This document shows, one piece after another, positions 1 to 8,076 of a DNA stretch of 34,379 bases. The notes under the pieces were generated by a model that had not been told where the DNA came from, made no database searches, and saw nothing but the letters and a program-made list of their open reading frames with translations. The DNA is from Silanimonas sp. (GTDB lineage Bacteria > Pseudomonadota > Gammaproteobacteria > Xanthomonadales > Xanthomonadaceae). Both the position numbers and the translations under genes were made by a program. The stretch covers positions 1 to 34,379 of the forward strand of contig NZ_JAPZSC010000039.1 of NCBI RefSeq assembly GCF_027531545.1, read 5' to 3'. The first letter of the stretch is position 1. Every line of letters starts with the position of its first letter.

Positions 1-2
1 GG

Positions 3-152
3 GACGGGATACGGTACGTGTCGCGGCAGATGAACAAGGGGTTCGCCTACGCCATCTTCGAGCGCAGCGGGCTGCACAAGCTGCGCGCCGAGAAGCTCAA
101 GGCGCGGCAGGTCGATGACCTCTGCGATCGGTTCAACGTCATCGCGGTCTGA
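3..152 (+). CDS. C-terminal end of an unidentified protein (partial)
   Basis: An open reading frame enters from the left edge and ends at a TGA at 150-152, giving 49 residues that finish in DRFNVIAV. The composition (mixed charged residues, RSGLHKLRAEKLKARQVDD) looks like genuine coding sequence with an amphipathic helix near the end. I do not recognise the family; a recombination or DNA-processing protein is possible, but nothing visible proves it. The gene starts outside the window. It lies just before direct-repeat copy 1 and is probably the gene next to the left edge of the duplicated block. Confidence 0.45.
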   Translation, partial: DGIRYVSRQMNKGFAYAIFERSGLHKLRAEKLKARQVDDLCDRFNVIAV

Positions 153-231
153 CGGCGCGGCGGTCCGACCGCGAAGGACGGCGACCTGGTGTGCACCGGC
201 CGTTCATCGGCGAATGTCGGTCGGCTCTACT

Positions 232-1007
232 CGGCCATCAGGAGACATTGGCGAAAGGCAGGTTTGTGGTGCGCCGCCTTGCCCATCTCACGATAGACCC
301 AACCGGTCCAGCTTGCGGCGGCACAGGGGCGCGCGGCCAGGTGTTCCTTCGATCAAGCACCATCACAGACCGGTGAGGCAGTGGCAAGCGATCTACAGCT
401 TCGACGCCCGTTTCAGGAACAGCAGGGAAGCGAGGTGCCGCTTGGCAGCAAGGCGTCGACTCCGGACTTCAACGCAGCTGCCTCAGCCGGCCAGCCCCCT
501 CGTCAAGGCGGATCGCGTCGGCGCAAGGTCTTGCGCATGCACGCCTTGCCCGGCGACGTCGTCCGGTAGCGGCAGGCCCAGCAGCAGGGCCGCCGCAGTG
601 CGTGCCAGCGAAGGGGCCATCTGGATGCCGTAGCCGCCTTGCCCTGCCAGCCAGAAGAAGCCCTCGGCGGCTGCGTCGTAGCCGACCACCGGCGAGCGGT
701 CGGGCACAAAGCTGCGCAGGCCGGCCCAGCGGTGGTTGAGCTTGCGCGCGCGCATGCTCGTCGCAGTCTCGAATCGGTCCACCGCGATGGCAATGTCCAT
801 CTCGTCGGGTGTGACGTCGCAAGGGTCCATCGGGTCCTCGTTGGCCGGCGACAGCAGCAACTGCCCGGCATCGGGCTTGAAGTAGAACTGCTCGTCGACA
901 TCGATGACCAGGGGCCATGCGCGGATGTCCAGCCCCGGTGGCGCGGGCAGCGTCACCGCGGTGCGGCGCATCGGCTGCAAGCCGACCGTCGGCACACCTG
1001 CCTGCCG
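232..1007 (+). repeat. Long direct repeat, copy 1 (left flank of island)
   Basis: This 776-bp block matches 29900-30675 in the same orientation at a constant offset of 29668. I counted about 36 mismatches by eye (roughly 95% identity) and no net gap. It contains gene-free sequence (232-482) and the last part of the FAD oxidase gene, which is complete on this side. Similarity stops sharply inside the coding sequence at 1007, while the left end (CGGCCATCA) is less sharp. The stretch 153-482 contains no gene that I can support. Confidence 0.9.
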
Positions 1008-1628
1008 GGCCACGCTGTCGGCCCAGGCCCCCGTCGCATTGACGAGGACGGGCGCCTCGTAGTCGCCGGCCCGAGATCGCACGCGCCACGAACCGGCGGC
1101 GCGCTCGATCGCGACCTCGTAGGCGCCGAGCACCAGCCGGGCACCCGCCTGCCGCGCCTGGCGGATGAAACCCTGGTGAATGGCGGCCACATCCATGTCG
1201 CTGCCCGATTCGTCGATGGCCGCAGCCGCAATCCAGTCGGGCCGCAGGATCGGGCACAAGCCCATCGCCGCTTCGGCCGACAAGGCACGCAGCGTGGCCG
1301 GCGCATCGGGTGCGTCGAGCATGGCGCGCAGCGCCGCCAATCGCTGCGTGTCGCACACGAAGAGCGCGCTGCGCGGCGAGAGCAAAGGCGCTGCAGCAAA
1401 CCCGGCCGGTGGGCGTTCCAGAAAGGCCCGGCTGGCTCGCGTCAAGGCGCGCACGGTGGCGTTGCCGTAGCTCTCGAAGAACATGGCCGCAGATCGACCG
1501 GTCGCATGCCGCCCAGGCTGGTCCTCGATCTCCACCATGACCACCTTGCGGTGCGGCGCCAATTCGGCGGCCAGCGATGCACCCGCCATGCCGGCGCCGA
1601 GGATGATGACGTCGCTTGCCGTGAACAT
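483..1628 (-). CDS. FAD-dependent oxidoreductase, DadA/glycine oxidase (DAO) family
   Basis: A flavoenzyme of 381 residues, probably oxidising an amine or amino acid to an imine in the cytoplasm. The N-terminus holds the Rossmann motif GAGMAG (residues 11-16) in a typical beta-alpha-beta unit (VIILGAGMAGASLAAELA). NATGAWAD (197-204) matches the conserved NAAGxWA region of the DAO family, and GQGGYGIQ near the C-terminus matches the family's last flavin-contact segment. I chose the ATG at 1626-1628, preceded by GGAGC, because the frame extends upstream only by running into the VOC gene. It lies 73 nt downstream of that gene, likely in one transcript. Substrate (D-amino acid, sarcosine-like or other amine) is unknown. 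The C-terminal part is duplicated at 30151-30675. Confidence 0.85.
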   Translation of the reverse strand: MFTASDVIILGAGMAGASLAAELAPHRKVVMVEIEDQPGRHATGRSAAMFFESYGNATVRALTRASRAFLERPPAGFAAAPLLSPRSALFVCDTQRLAALRAMLDAPDAPATLRALSAEAAMGLCPILRPDWIAAAAIDESGSDMDVAAIHQGFIRQARQAGARLVLGAYEVAIERAAGSWRVRSRAGDYEAPVLVNATGAWADSVARQAGVPTVGLQPMRRTAVTLPAPPGLDIRAWPLVIDVDEQFYFKPDAGQLLLSPANEDPMDPCDVTPDEMDIAIAVDRFETATSMRARKLNHRWAGLRSFVPDRSPVVGYDAAAEGFFWLAGQGGYGIQMAPSLARTAAALLLGLPLPDDVAGQGVHAQDLAPTRSALTRGLAG

Positions 1629-1701
1629 GGTAATGTGCTCCGAACGTCCCTTGGGATGGGCTTGCCCGTGGTTGTGGCGCCATCTTGCCCCGGCCCCATG
1701 A

Positions 1702-2364
1702 TCAAAGACCCAGGCCCCGGCCCGACCCCACCAGCCTGTAGCACTGTGCCCCGTGGGCCAGCGTGACGACGATGGCTGGCCGGTTGCCGGCATGCACGGG
1801 GATGTCGAGGTCCAGCACGGCGTAAATCGTGCGCAGGCCCTCGGGCTGCGGATGCGCCACGAAGACATCCTGCACCACCGCACCCGCCGGTGCCGTGGCT
1901 GAAGGGTGCATTGAGTCCATCCAGTCGATGTAGAACGGCACCAGGCCGCGGTACAACTCGTGGTCCAGGTACAGGCCCTGCCAGCGCAGCGTGTGGCCCT
2001 GCGGCGTGACGCGTGAATTGGCCTTGCTCGGGCGCACGCCCAGTCCTGCTGCCAGCGCCCGCGAATGCACGGCCGGCAGGTCGGACGTGGCCACGGCGAA
2101 GCTGATCACGTCGCCTTCGGGCAGAGCGGCCACGCTCTGTGCGAAGGGCGGCCGCTCGGCGCCCGCGGCTGGCGCAGGGGCCAGCACCTCGAGGTAGCAC
2201 CCCGGGCCCAGCGACAACAGCGCATTGCAGGTGCCGTAGTCAGCCGCGTGTTCGCCGCCGTAGAGCGGCGTCAAGCCCAGGCCGGCGGCCAGCGCGTCGT
2301 TGGCGGCCTGCAGGTCGGGAACGGCATGGACCAGGTGATCGAATTGCGGGTTTTGCATGGCCAT
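1702..2364 (-). CDS. VOC (glyoxalase-like) family protein 1
   Basis: A protein of about 220 residues with a vicinal-oxygen-chelate/glyoxalase_3-like fold. It begins FDHLVHAVPDLQAANDAL followed by LGLTPLYGGEH, and the opening FDH histidine is the usual first metal ligand; YLEVLAP supplies the matching acidic residue of the first module. VOC proteins use a divalent metal for isomerisation, C-C cleavage or hydrolysis, so the reaction here is open. The start is set at the ATG at 2362-2364 (a second ATG at 2356-2358 is equally possible); the longer frame to 2421 adds an arginine-rich tail unlike the family. It is divergent from amidohydrolase 1 and is the first gene of the pair with the FAD oxidase. 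Two other VOC genes in the window also sit beside amidohydrolases. Confidence 0.8.
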   Translation of the reverse strand: MAMQNPQFDHLVHAVPDLQAANDALAAGLGLTPLYGGEHAADYGTCNALLSLGPGCYLEVLAPAPAAGAERPPFAQSVAALPEGDVISFAVATSDLPAVHSRALAAGLGVRPSKANSRVTPQGHTLRWQGLYLDHELYRGLVPFYIDWMDSMHPSATAPAGAVVQDVFVAHPQPEGLRTIYAVLDLDIPVHAGNRPAIVVTLAHGAQCYRLVGSGRGLGL

Positions 2365-2426
2365 CGGGCTTGGGTGGCGGTCAGGGTGCGGCGCTGCCGT
2401 GCAGCGCCGCAAGGCTGACACAGAAG

Positions 2427-2441
2427 TTCACTGAAAGTCAA
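2427..2441. promoter_or_regulatory. Putative operator site A (TTCACTGAAAGTCAA)
   Basis: An imperfect 15-bp inverted repeat, centred 70 bp upstream of the VOC1 start. It matches site B at 12 of 15 positions. On the minus strand it begins TTGACT, which could also serve as a -35 element; no convincing -10 follows at the right distance. Confidence 0.45.
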
Positions 2442-2573
2442 TGCATCACATGCGAGGCCCGTTTCCATACCAGCGCCATTCGCATCAGCCATCCGGCCAG
2501 TATCTCCTGCAATTGTCGCAGGGAGTCCGCGATCCCGGCAGCCGCCAGATAGACTGAATCGCCACGCAACAAC

Positions 2574-2588
2574 TTGACTAATAGTCAA
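2574..2588. promoter_or_regulatory. Putative operator site B, perfect palindrome TTGACTAATAGTCAA
   Basis: A perfect 7+1+7 palindrome in the 268-bp divergent region between VOC1 and amidohydrolase 1, centred 52 bp before the chosen ATG of the latter. TTGACT could be a -35 with a weak -10 (TACCCT, 2596-2601, 16-bp spacing), so a protein bound here would block the promoter. Related sites occur at 2427-2441 and 10414-10428. Confidence 0.6.
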
Positions 2589-2632
2589 TGTTTGGTACCC
2601 TGCGCTTCCCGACTCTGCGCCCCGAGTACCGC

Positions 2633-3964
2633 ATGTCAACAGCCATCGCCTTCGAGCACGCGACCGTACACACCATGGCCGGGGACGAAGCCCTGCAGGA
2701 TCACACCCTGGTCGTGCGCGACGGCCGCATCGCGGCGCTAGGCCCCACGGCGGCGTTGGCAGTTCCTGCCGACGCGCAGCGCATCGACGCCACCGGCTGG
2801 CACCTCCTGCCTGGCCTGGCTGACATGCACGTACACCTGACGCCGCTGGGCGTGGGCGCGGCCGATGGCTTCGCCTCTGACGAAGCCGCCGCGCTGGCCC
2901 GCAGCGCCCAGGTGCTGCAGGTCTACCTGCTGCACGGCGTGACCACGGTCCGCAACATGGCCGGCACGCCCTGGCACCTGCAGCTGCGACAGGCCGTGCG
3001 CGAAGGCCGCGTGGCCGGGCCGCGCATCCACACCACCGGCCCCATCCTGGAAACGCGCTTCACCTTCGCGCAGCTGGCCGACTTCGGGCAGCTGGTGCGC
3101 ACGCCGGAAGAGGCGCGCGCCGCCGTCATCGCTCAGCACCACGCCGGGTACGACGCCATCAAGGTCTACAACGACATCGACGCCGAGGTCTACGACGCCA
3201 TCGTCGCCACCTGCCGCGAACTGGGCCTGCCGATGGTGGGCCACGTGGCCTACGCCAAGGGCCTGGCCGGCGCGCTGGCCGCCCGGCAGGATTCCATCGA
3301 GCACTTCCGCTCCTATGACTTCGCGCTTGACACGCGACCGGCACCCGATGGAGCGCGCTTCGTTGGCTGGCTGCACACCACGCCGGCACGCATCCGCGAG
3401 GTGGCCGAGCGCACCGCCGAGGCCGGTACTTGGAACGTGCCCACGCTGGTGATCGAGCAGGCCCTCACCAATCTGCCGCCCGCCGAGCCGCCACCGCGCC
3501 CGCGCTGGCTGCCCGCCTGGCTGCACGACGAACTGCAGGCAGACACCACACGCTCGGTGTTCAAGCCCGAGTTCCTGCAGGCCATCGAGGCCGGCCGCTA
3601 CCGCCGCTACGAGCTGCTCTCGGCACTGGACCGCGCCGGCGCGCCACTGATGGCCGGCAGCGACTGCCCGGGCTGCGGGCTGGTGCCCGGCCAGTCCTTG
3701 TTGGACGAGTTGGACCTATACGTCGAGGCCGGCCTCACGCCCCGCCGCGCGCTGCGCGCGGCCACCGTGGACGCGGCGCGTTTCCTGGGGCTGGGCGACG
3801 AACTAGGCACCTTGTCCACGGGCAAGCTGGCCGACGTGCTGGTGCTGCGCGCCGACCCTGGCGCCTCCCTGGCGGCGCTGCGCCAGCCGGTGGGCGTGGT
3901 GGCAGCCGGCGTGTGGCACCCGGCCGATGAACTGGCCGCAGCCATGGCCGCCAGCGCGACCTGA
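2633..3964 (+). CDS. Amidohydrolase 1 (imidazolonepropionase/prolidase-like)
   Basis: A metal-dependent hydrolase of 443 residues, expected to cleave an amide, peptide-like or cyclic C-N bond. All hallmarks of the binuclear amidohydrolase superfamily are visible: HVH (His66, His68) after LLPGLADM, Lys177 in AIKVYND as the likely carboxylated lysine, His204 in MVGHVAY, His224 in SIEHFRS and Asp344 in MAGSDCPG. The small N-terminal beta domain (VVRDGRIAALG) and the C-terminal GKLADVLVLRADP are typical. I prefer the ATG at 2633 over the one at 2588, because the latter overlaps the operator palindrome and adds 15 atypical residues; the ribosome site is weak. There is no signal peptide, so it is cytoplasmic. 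It lacks the CCPxH N-terminal extension of its two paralogues. Confidence 0.88.
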   Translation: MSTAIAFEHATVHTMAGDEALQDHTLVVRDGRIAALGPTAALAVPADAQRIDATGWHLLPGLADMHVHLTPLGVGAADGFASDEAAALARSAQVLQVYLLHGVTTVRNMAGTPWHLQLRQAVREGRVAGPRIHTTGPILETRFTFAQLADFGQLVRTPEEARAAVIAQHHAGYDAIKVYNDIDAEVYDAIVATCRELGLPMVGHVAYAKGLAGALAARQDSIEHFRSYDFALDTRPAPDGARFVGWLHTTPARIREVAERTAEAGTWNVPTLVIEQALTNLPPAEPPPRPRWLPAWLHDELQADTTRSVFKPEFLQAIEAGRYRRYELLSALDRAGAPLMAGSDCPGCGLVPGQSLLDELDLYVEAGLTPRRALRAATVDAARFLGLGDELGTLSTGKLADVLVLRADPGASLAALRQPVGVVAAGVWHPADELAAAMAASAT

Positions 3965-4034
3965 CAGGCAGGCCCGGCCGAGCCGCCGCTTGCTCCGCTT
4001 CAACCCCTTCGCCGCTTCCTCCAAGGAGACATCC

Positions 4035-5633
4035 ATGCACCCCACCCGCCTGCCCACCCAACCCGCGCCAATGCAGCGCCCCGGCCGCTGGCGCAGCTTC
4101 TGCTGCCCCATGCACATGGCCTGGGCGCTGCCCATGGGCATGGGAGCGGCCACCCAGGCCCCAGCCCCCGCCGGCCCGGTGCCCAGCTTTGTCGACGGCA
4201 CCGTGCACACGCTGTCGCCCTTTGCCACGCGCGGCGACGAGGCCACGCGTGACCTCTACGACACCGTGGCGCCGGACAGGCTGCTGGTGATCGAGGGCGC
4301 CACCGTCATCCCGATGCGGGGCGCCCAGGCCCTGCCGGCACACGATGTATTGGTGCGCGGCGGCCGTATCCGCGCCGTTCAGGCCACCGGCGCGGCCGTG
4401 CCCGAAGGCGCGCTGCGCATCGACGCCACCGGCCTGACGCTGCTGCCCGGCCTGGCCGACATGCACACGCACCCGGGCACGTCCACCTCGGCGCAGATGT
4501 GGGGCGCCATGCTGGGCGTCAGCGCCGACGTGATGACGCTGCCCTACGACCTGCAGATGTTCCTGTACCTGGCCGGCGGCATCACGCGCATCCAGGTGAT
4601 GGCCGGCACGCCCGAGTACCTGGCGCTGCGCGAGTCGCTGCGCAGCGGCCGCCTGCGCGGGCCGCGCATGCGCGTGGCCTCGCCGGTGATCGACGGCTAC
4701 CCGGCCGTCTGGTCGCCCACCATCACCTGGCAAGTCAGCGACGCAGCAGGCGGCCGCACCGCCGCGCGCCAGGTGCTGCAGGCCGGCTACGACTTCGCCA
4801 AGCCCTACACGCGCATGCCCTACGACGCCTACGTGGCCTTCAGCGCCGAGTGCAATGCGCTGGGCGTGGAGCGCACCGGCCACATCCCGGCCGAGGTGCG
4901 GGTGGAAGAAGCGCTGTTGCGCGGCCAGCGCGGCGTGGCCCACACCTTCGAGCTGTTCTACAACGACCCGCCCGAGAGCCGTACCAACCTGGGCCTGCTG
5001 GCCCGGCGCGCGAAGCTGTGCGCCGAGCTGGGCGTGACGGTGCAGACCACCTTCTGCGTGTCGCGCGCCTTCGAGTACGACATCGGCCAGGTCGGCCCCG
5101 ACGCCTACCCGCTGCACGACCTGCTCGACCCCGTGCTGCGCTGGCTGATGCACCCGGCCTCGCCCTTCCTGAAGGCCTTCGGGCAGGACCCGCAGATGCA
5201 GTACCAGGGCCGCGACTGCATCGCCCACACGCTGAACATGCTGCGTGCGCTGCATGCCGAGGGCGTGCGGCTGGTCACCGGCACCGACATCCCCAGCAGC
5301 AACGCCGCAGGGCACCACACTGCGCACGACGAGTTGGAGGTGCTGGTGCGCGACGTGGGCCTGAGCCCGCTGGATGCGCTGCGCACCGCCACCGTGAACG
5401 CGGCTGCGCACATGGGCGACAACGAGTCGGGCACGGTCGAGCCCGGCCAGCGGGCCGAGCTGGTGCTGCTGCGCGGCAATCCGCTGGACGACATCGCGGC
5501 GACCCGCCAAGTCGAGGCAGTGCTCATGGGCGATGCGCTGCTCACCCGCGCCGCCATCGAGCGCGGCCTGGACCGGGTTCGGGATTTGTATGGCGCGATG
5601 CCGGTGCCGCAGCACCCGGCAACCGAGCCCTGA
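4035..5633 (+). CDS. Amidohydrolase 2 with CCPxH N-terminal extension
   Basis: A paralogue of 532 residues. Metal-site residues are His144 and His146 (ADMHTHPG), Lys256 (YDFAKPY), His283 (TGHIPAE), His303 (VAHTFEL) and Asp418 (TGTDIPS). The ATG at 4035 follows AAGGAG at 7-nt spacing. An N-terminal extension of about 80 residues carries WRSFCCPMHM (19-28), matched in amidohydrolase 3 by WRTWCCPLHF. A hydrophobic, methionine-rich stretch follows (AWALPMGMGA), but there is no clear signal peptide. It lies 70 nt after amidohydrolase 1 and 20 nt before a VOC gene; the amidohydrolase-VOC order recurs at 13254-15811. The bond cleaved is unknown; its similarity to amidohydrolase 3 (e.g. GYDFAKPY, ELFYN) makes related substrates likely. 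Confidence 0.88.
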   Translation: MHPTRLPTQPAPMQRPGRWRSFCCPMHMAWALPMGMGAATQAPAPAGPVPSFVDGTVHTLSPFATRGDEATRDLYDTVAPDRLLVIEGATVIPMRGAQALPAHDVLVRGGRIRAVQATGAAVPEGALRIDATGLTLLPGLADMHTHPGTSTSAQMWGAMLGVSADVMTLPYDLQMFLYLAGGITRIQVMAGTPEYLALRESLRSGRLRGPRMRVASPVIDGYPAVWSPTITWQVSDAAGGRTAARQVLQAGYDFAKPYTRMPYDAYVAFSAECNALGVERTGHIPAEVRVEEALLRGQRGVAHTFELFYNDPPESRTNLGLLARRAKLCAELGVTVQTTFCVSRAFEYDIGQVGPDAYPLHDLLDPVLRWLMHPASPFLKAFGQDPQMQYQGRDCIAHTLNMLRALHAEGVRLVTGTDIPSSNAAGHHTAHDELEVLVRDVGLSPLDALRTATVNAAAHMGDNESGTVEPGQRAELVLLRGNPLDDIAATRQVEAVLMGDALLTRAAIERGLDRVRDLYGAMPVPQHPATEP

Positions 5634-5653
5634 CCAGAACCTGGAGAGCCGGC

Positions 5654-6511
5654 GTGTCACCCAAGACCCTCGACCACTTCGTCATCCTTGTCGAGCCACT
5701 GGAGCCGGCCGTGGCCGACTACCAGCGCCTGGGCTTCCACGTGCGGCCCATCGCACGGCACCTGAGCATCGGCTCCTCAAACGCCGTCATCCACCTGCAC
5801 CACACCTACCTGGAGCTGTTCACGCTGGGCGATGCGCCAGCCCTGTTCCAGGACGCCTACCGCCCGCGCCTGCAGGCTGGGCCCGGTCTGTGCCATGTCA
5901 GCCTGGATAGCCAGAGCCTGGAAGCCGACCAGGCCCGCCTGCAAGCCGCCGGCCTGCAGCCCGGCGCCATCGCCAGCGCGCGTCGCCGCATGGTGCACCC
6001 CGATGGGCGCGAGGACGAGACCGCCAGCTCGTTCATGTACTGCTGGCGCGAGCAGCACCGCTACCTGTCGCTGTTCGTCTCGCACCATGCCAAGCCCGAA
6101 ACCATCTTCATCGACGGTCACGTCAACCACGCCAACAGCGCGCAGGAGGTGACACGCTGCGTGTTCCAGTCGGAAGAGCCCGCACTGGACCTGCCCTACT
6201 TTCGCAGCCTGTACGGCCGCGCCGCGACCGACCGCACGGTGGACGGCTTCCGCTTCCTCGGCCCGCGTGGCGAGGTCAGCGAGGTCATCACTCCCGCCGC
6301 CGCGGCCGCCCGCTACGGCGCGGCGACGCCGGCAGCCGGCCTCGCCGGGCTGGGGGCGCTGCCGCTGGCGCTGCACTACCGCGTGGGCTCGATGGCGCAG
6401 TGCGAACAACACCTGCGCGGCGCGGGGCTCGACTCGGCCGCCGTGGGCGGCCGCTTGGTCGTGCCGGCCGCGCTGGCCTGCGGTGTGGTCACGGTCTTCG
6501 AGGCGGCTTGA
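5654..6511 (+). CDS. VOC (glyoxalase_3-like) family protein 2
   Basis: A protein of 285 residues starting at GTG 5654 behind GGAGAG. It opens with LDHFVILVEPLEPAVADYQRL, the first beta-alpha unit of the VOC fold with the usual metal-binding His (His8), then NAVIHLHHTYLELF. It shares this layout with VOC3 (NHIIQFHSNYFELL), so these two are closer to each other than to VOC1. A second, weaker module occupies the C-terminal half. It directly follows amidohydrolase 2, probably in the same transcript, and may act on that enzyme's product. The open frame upstream of the GTG is only an out-of-frame reading of amidohydrolase 2. Confidence 0.8.
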   Translation: MSPKTLDHFVILVEPLEPAVADYQRLGFHVRPIARHLSIGSSNAVIHLHHTYLELFTLGDAPALFQDAYRPRLQAGPGLCHVSLDSQSLEADQARLQAAGLQPGAIASARRRMVHPDGREDETASSFMYCWREQHRYLSLFVSHHAKPETIFIDGHVNHANSAQEVTRCVFQSEEPALDLPYFRSLYGRAATDRTVDGFRFLGPRGEVSEVITPAAAAARYGAATPAAGLAGLGALPLALHYRVGSMAQCEQHLRGAGLDSAAVGGRLVVPAALACGVVTVFEAA

Positions 6512-6543
6512 GCGCAAGCCTGCAGCAACCCACATCACCCGCC

Positions 6544-7286
6544 ATGACCGCCGTCGCCTTCAACGCCCGCATCACCGCCGAACTGCAGGCCCTGCAGGAC
6601 GCCGGCGTGCGCAAGACCGAGCACGTCATCACCAGCGCTCAGGGCGCATCAGCGACGGCGTGTTCTCGATGGACGGCCGCATCGCGCAGCTGGCCGAAAA
6701 GCGGCGCCTGTGCGACGAGCACGGCGCGCTGCTGGGCGTGGACGACTGCCACGCCACAGGCGTGATCGGCCCGCACGGCCGCGGCACGGCTGCGCACTGC
6801 GGCCTCTTCGGCCGCGTTGACCTCATCACCGGCACCTTCGGCAAGGCGCTGGGTGGCGCCTCGGGCGGCTTCACCGCCTGCAGCCGGCCCGTGGCCGATC
6901 TGCTGCGCCAGCGCTCGCGGCCCTACCTGTTCTCGAACACCATGGCGCCACCGCTGGTGGGCGCGGCGCTGGCCGCGCTCGACCTGCTGGAGAGCTCGGA
7001 CGCCGCCGTACAGCGCGTGCAGGCGCACGCGGCACGCTTCCGCACCGCACTGCAGGCACAGGGCCACACGCTCATCGGCAGCGGCCACCCAATCGTGCCG
7101 ATGATGCTGGGTGACGAGCAAGCGGCCAAGGCGCTGGCGCTGAAGCTGCACCACGCCGGCGTGCACGCGGTGTTTTCCTACCCGGTAGTGCCGCGGGGCC
7201 GGGCGCGCATCCGCACGCAGCTCAGTGCGGCGCACACCGGCGCCGATCTCGACGAGGCCGTGGCAGCGTTCGCCGCGACGGGCTGA
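6544..7286 (+). pseudogene. Broken kbl-like alpha-oxoamine synthase (internal deletion plus frameshift)
   Basis: The first 35 codons (from ATG 6544) match the N-terminus of the intact kbl product at 31687-32889, including DAGVRKTEH against DAGLYKTER and the following QGA. Reading then jumps at about 6648 into another frame at SDGVFSMDG, which is residue 183 onward of the intact protein. Some 146 codons are missing, along with the glycine-rich N-terminal active-site region, while the PLP lysine region [14 protein letters not shown] is kept. The downstream frame is open to the stop at 7284-7286. It cannot make a functional enzyme as a whole; a separate C-terminal peptide is conceivable but unlikely. 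It lies 32 nt after VOC2 and is the last gene of this run. Confidence 0.85.
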
Positions 7287-7294
7287 CGGGCATC

Positions 7295-7320
7295 GGCCTT
7301 GTCTGGCTCAAGCCAGGGCC
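7295..7320. terminator. Possible bidirectional hairpin between convergent genes
   Basis: CTGGCT and AGCCAG separated by 2 nt, flanked by GGCC on both sides with a 4-nt bulge, can form a G+C-rich hairpin. It lies between the convergent ends of the broken kbl-like gene and the XRE regulator. There is no T-run, so the terminator call is weak. Confidence 0.3.
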
Positions 7321-7350
7321 AACAGGTGTACGGACCCAGGCAGCAGGACC

Positions 7351-8028
7351 TCAGGGGATGCCGCGCGTGCCCTTGCCCAACTGCCCCGGGTTCATGCCCG
7401 TCGAGGTGAGCCAGCCCTCCACCGCGAGCACCTCCAGCGGCCCGGCGGGCAGGTCGACCATCTCGTGCGGCACCTCGCCGCGGTAGGTCAGCGAGTCGCC
7501 CGGCCGCAGGTGGTAGCGCCGCTCCCCGATCTGCATGATCAACTCGCCGTGGATCACGTGGTCGATCCAGAAGCCATCGAACTGCACGGGCTTCGGGAAA
7601 CGGCAACCGGGCGCGGCAAGCATTCGCAGCAGCCGGATCTGCATGCCCGGCAGCTCCATAGAGCCCAGCAGGGTGAGCTGCACGCCGTCGTGCAGGTCGC
7701 CGCCCGGCAACACCGGCTCCTGCCCACGGCTCACCAGTTCGGGCTCCATCGACGCTGCCGGCCCGCCGAACAGGTCGGACAGCTCAATACCCAGCCCCTC
7801 GGCCAGCGCCAGCAGCACCGGCACCGAGGGCATGCGCTCGGCGCTCTCGATCTTCGAGAGCATGGCCTTGCTGATGCCCACGGTCTGCGCCAGCGCCGAG
7901 GCCGTCATGTGCTGGTGCATGCGGTGGGTGCGCAGCCGCCGCGCCAGGGTGTGGCGCAGGTGGCTCACGCGTGGGTGGCCGTCGTCGGCTACTTCGTCGA
8001 TGGGTTCGGGGCGGTCGTGGTCGCTCAT
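7351..8028 (-). CDS. XRE-family regulator with C-terminal cupin domain (regulator 1)
   Basis: A DNA-binding protein of about 225 residues. A helix-turn-helix of the lambda-repressor type occupies about residues 25-86 (TASALAQTVGISKAMLSKIE followed by a short linker and LLALAEGLGIELSDLF). A cupin barrel follows at about 150-205 (HVIHGELIMQIGERRYHLRPGD, then VPHEM). Such XRE-cupin proteins sense a small metabolite through the cupin and usually repress catabolic genes. The ATG at 8026-8028 (MSDHDRPEP) is preferred; in-frame ATGs at 8035-8037 and 8056-8058 are alternatives. It lies 48 nt downstream of the TonB receptor on the same strand and may be co-transcribed with it. It is the simplest candidate to bind the three TTGAC...GTCAA sites (inference). 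Confidence 0.85.
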   Translation of the reverse strand: MSDHDRPEPIDEVADDGHPRVSHLRHTLARRLRTHRMHQHMTASALAQTVGISKAMLSKIESAERMPSVPVLLALAEGLGIELSDLFGGPAASMEPELVSRGQEPVLPGGDLHDGVQLTLLGSMELPGMQIRLLRMLAAPGCRFPKPVQFDGFWIDHVIHGELIMQIGERRYHLRPGDSLTYRGEVPHEMVDLPAGPLEVLAVEGWLTSTGMNPGQLGKGTRGIP

Positions 8029-8076
8029 CACCCGCATGCTAAGCCGTGCCGCCCGCATGGCGTCCCGATCGCCGCT

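Noticed and set aside
1629-1883. 85-residue N-terminal extension of the FAD oxidase
   Set aside because: It overlaps the VOC1 gene and places the flavin motif far from the N-terminus, unlike the family. The start at 1628 has its own ribosome site.
2588-2632. Upstream ATG for amidohydrolase 1
   Set aside because: It overlaps the last base of the operator palindrome, and the 15 extra residues do not resemble the family.
4499-5653. N-terminal extension of VOC2 through amidohydrolase 2
   Set aside because: The extension is the shadow of the amidohydrolase. A ribosome site and the VOC fold place the start at GTG 5654.
3735-5660. Long minus-strand frame opposite amidohydrolases 1 and 2 (about 640 codons)
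   Set aside because: It is rich in Gln, His, Arg and Ala without motifs, and covers two clear plus-strand enzymes. Similar antisense frames exist opposite most genes here (e.g. 19328-21340, 24094-25947).
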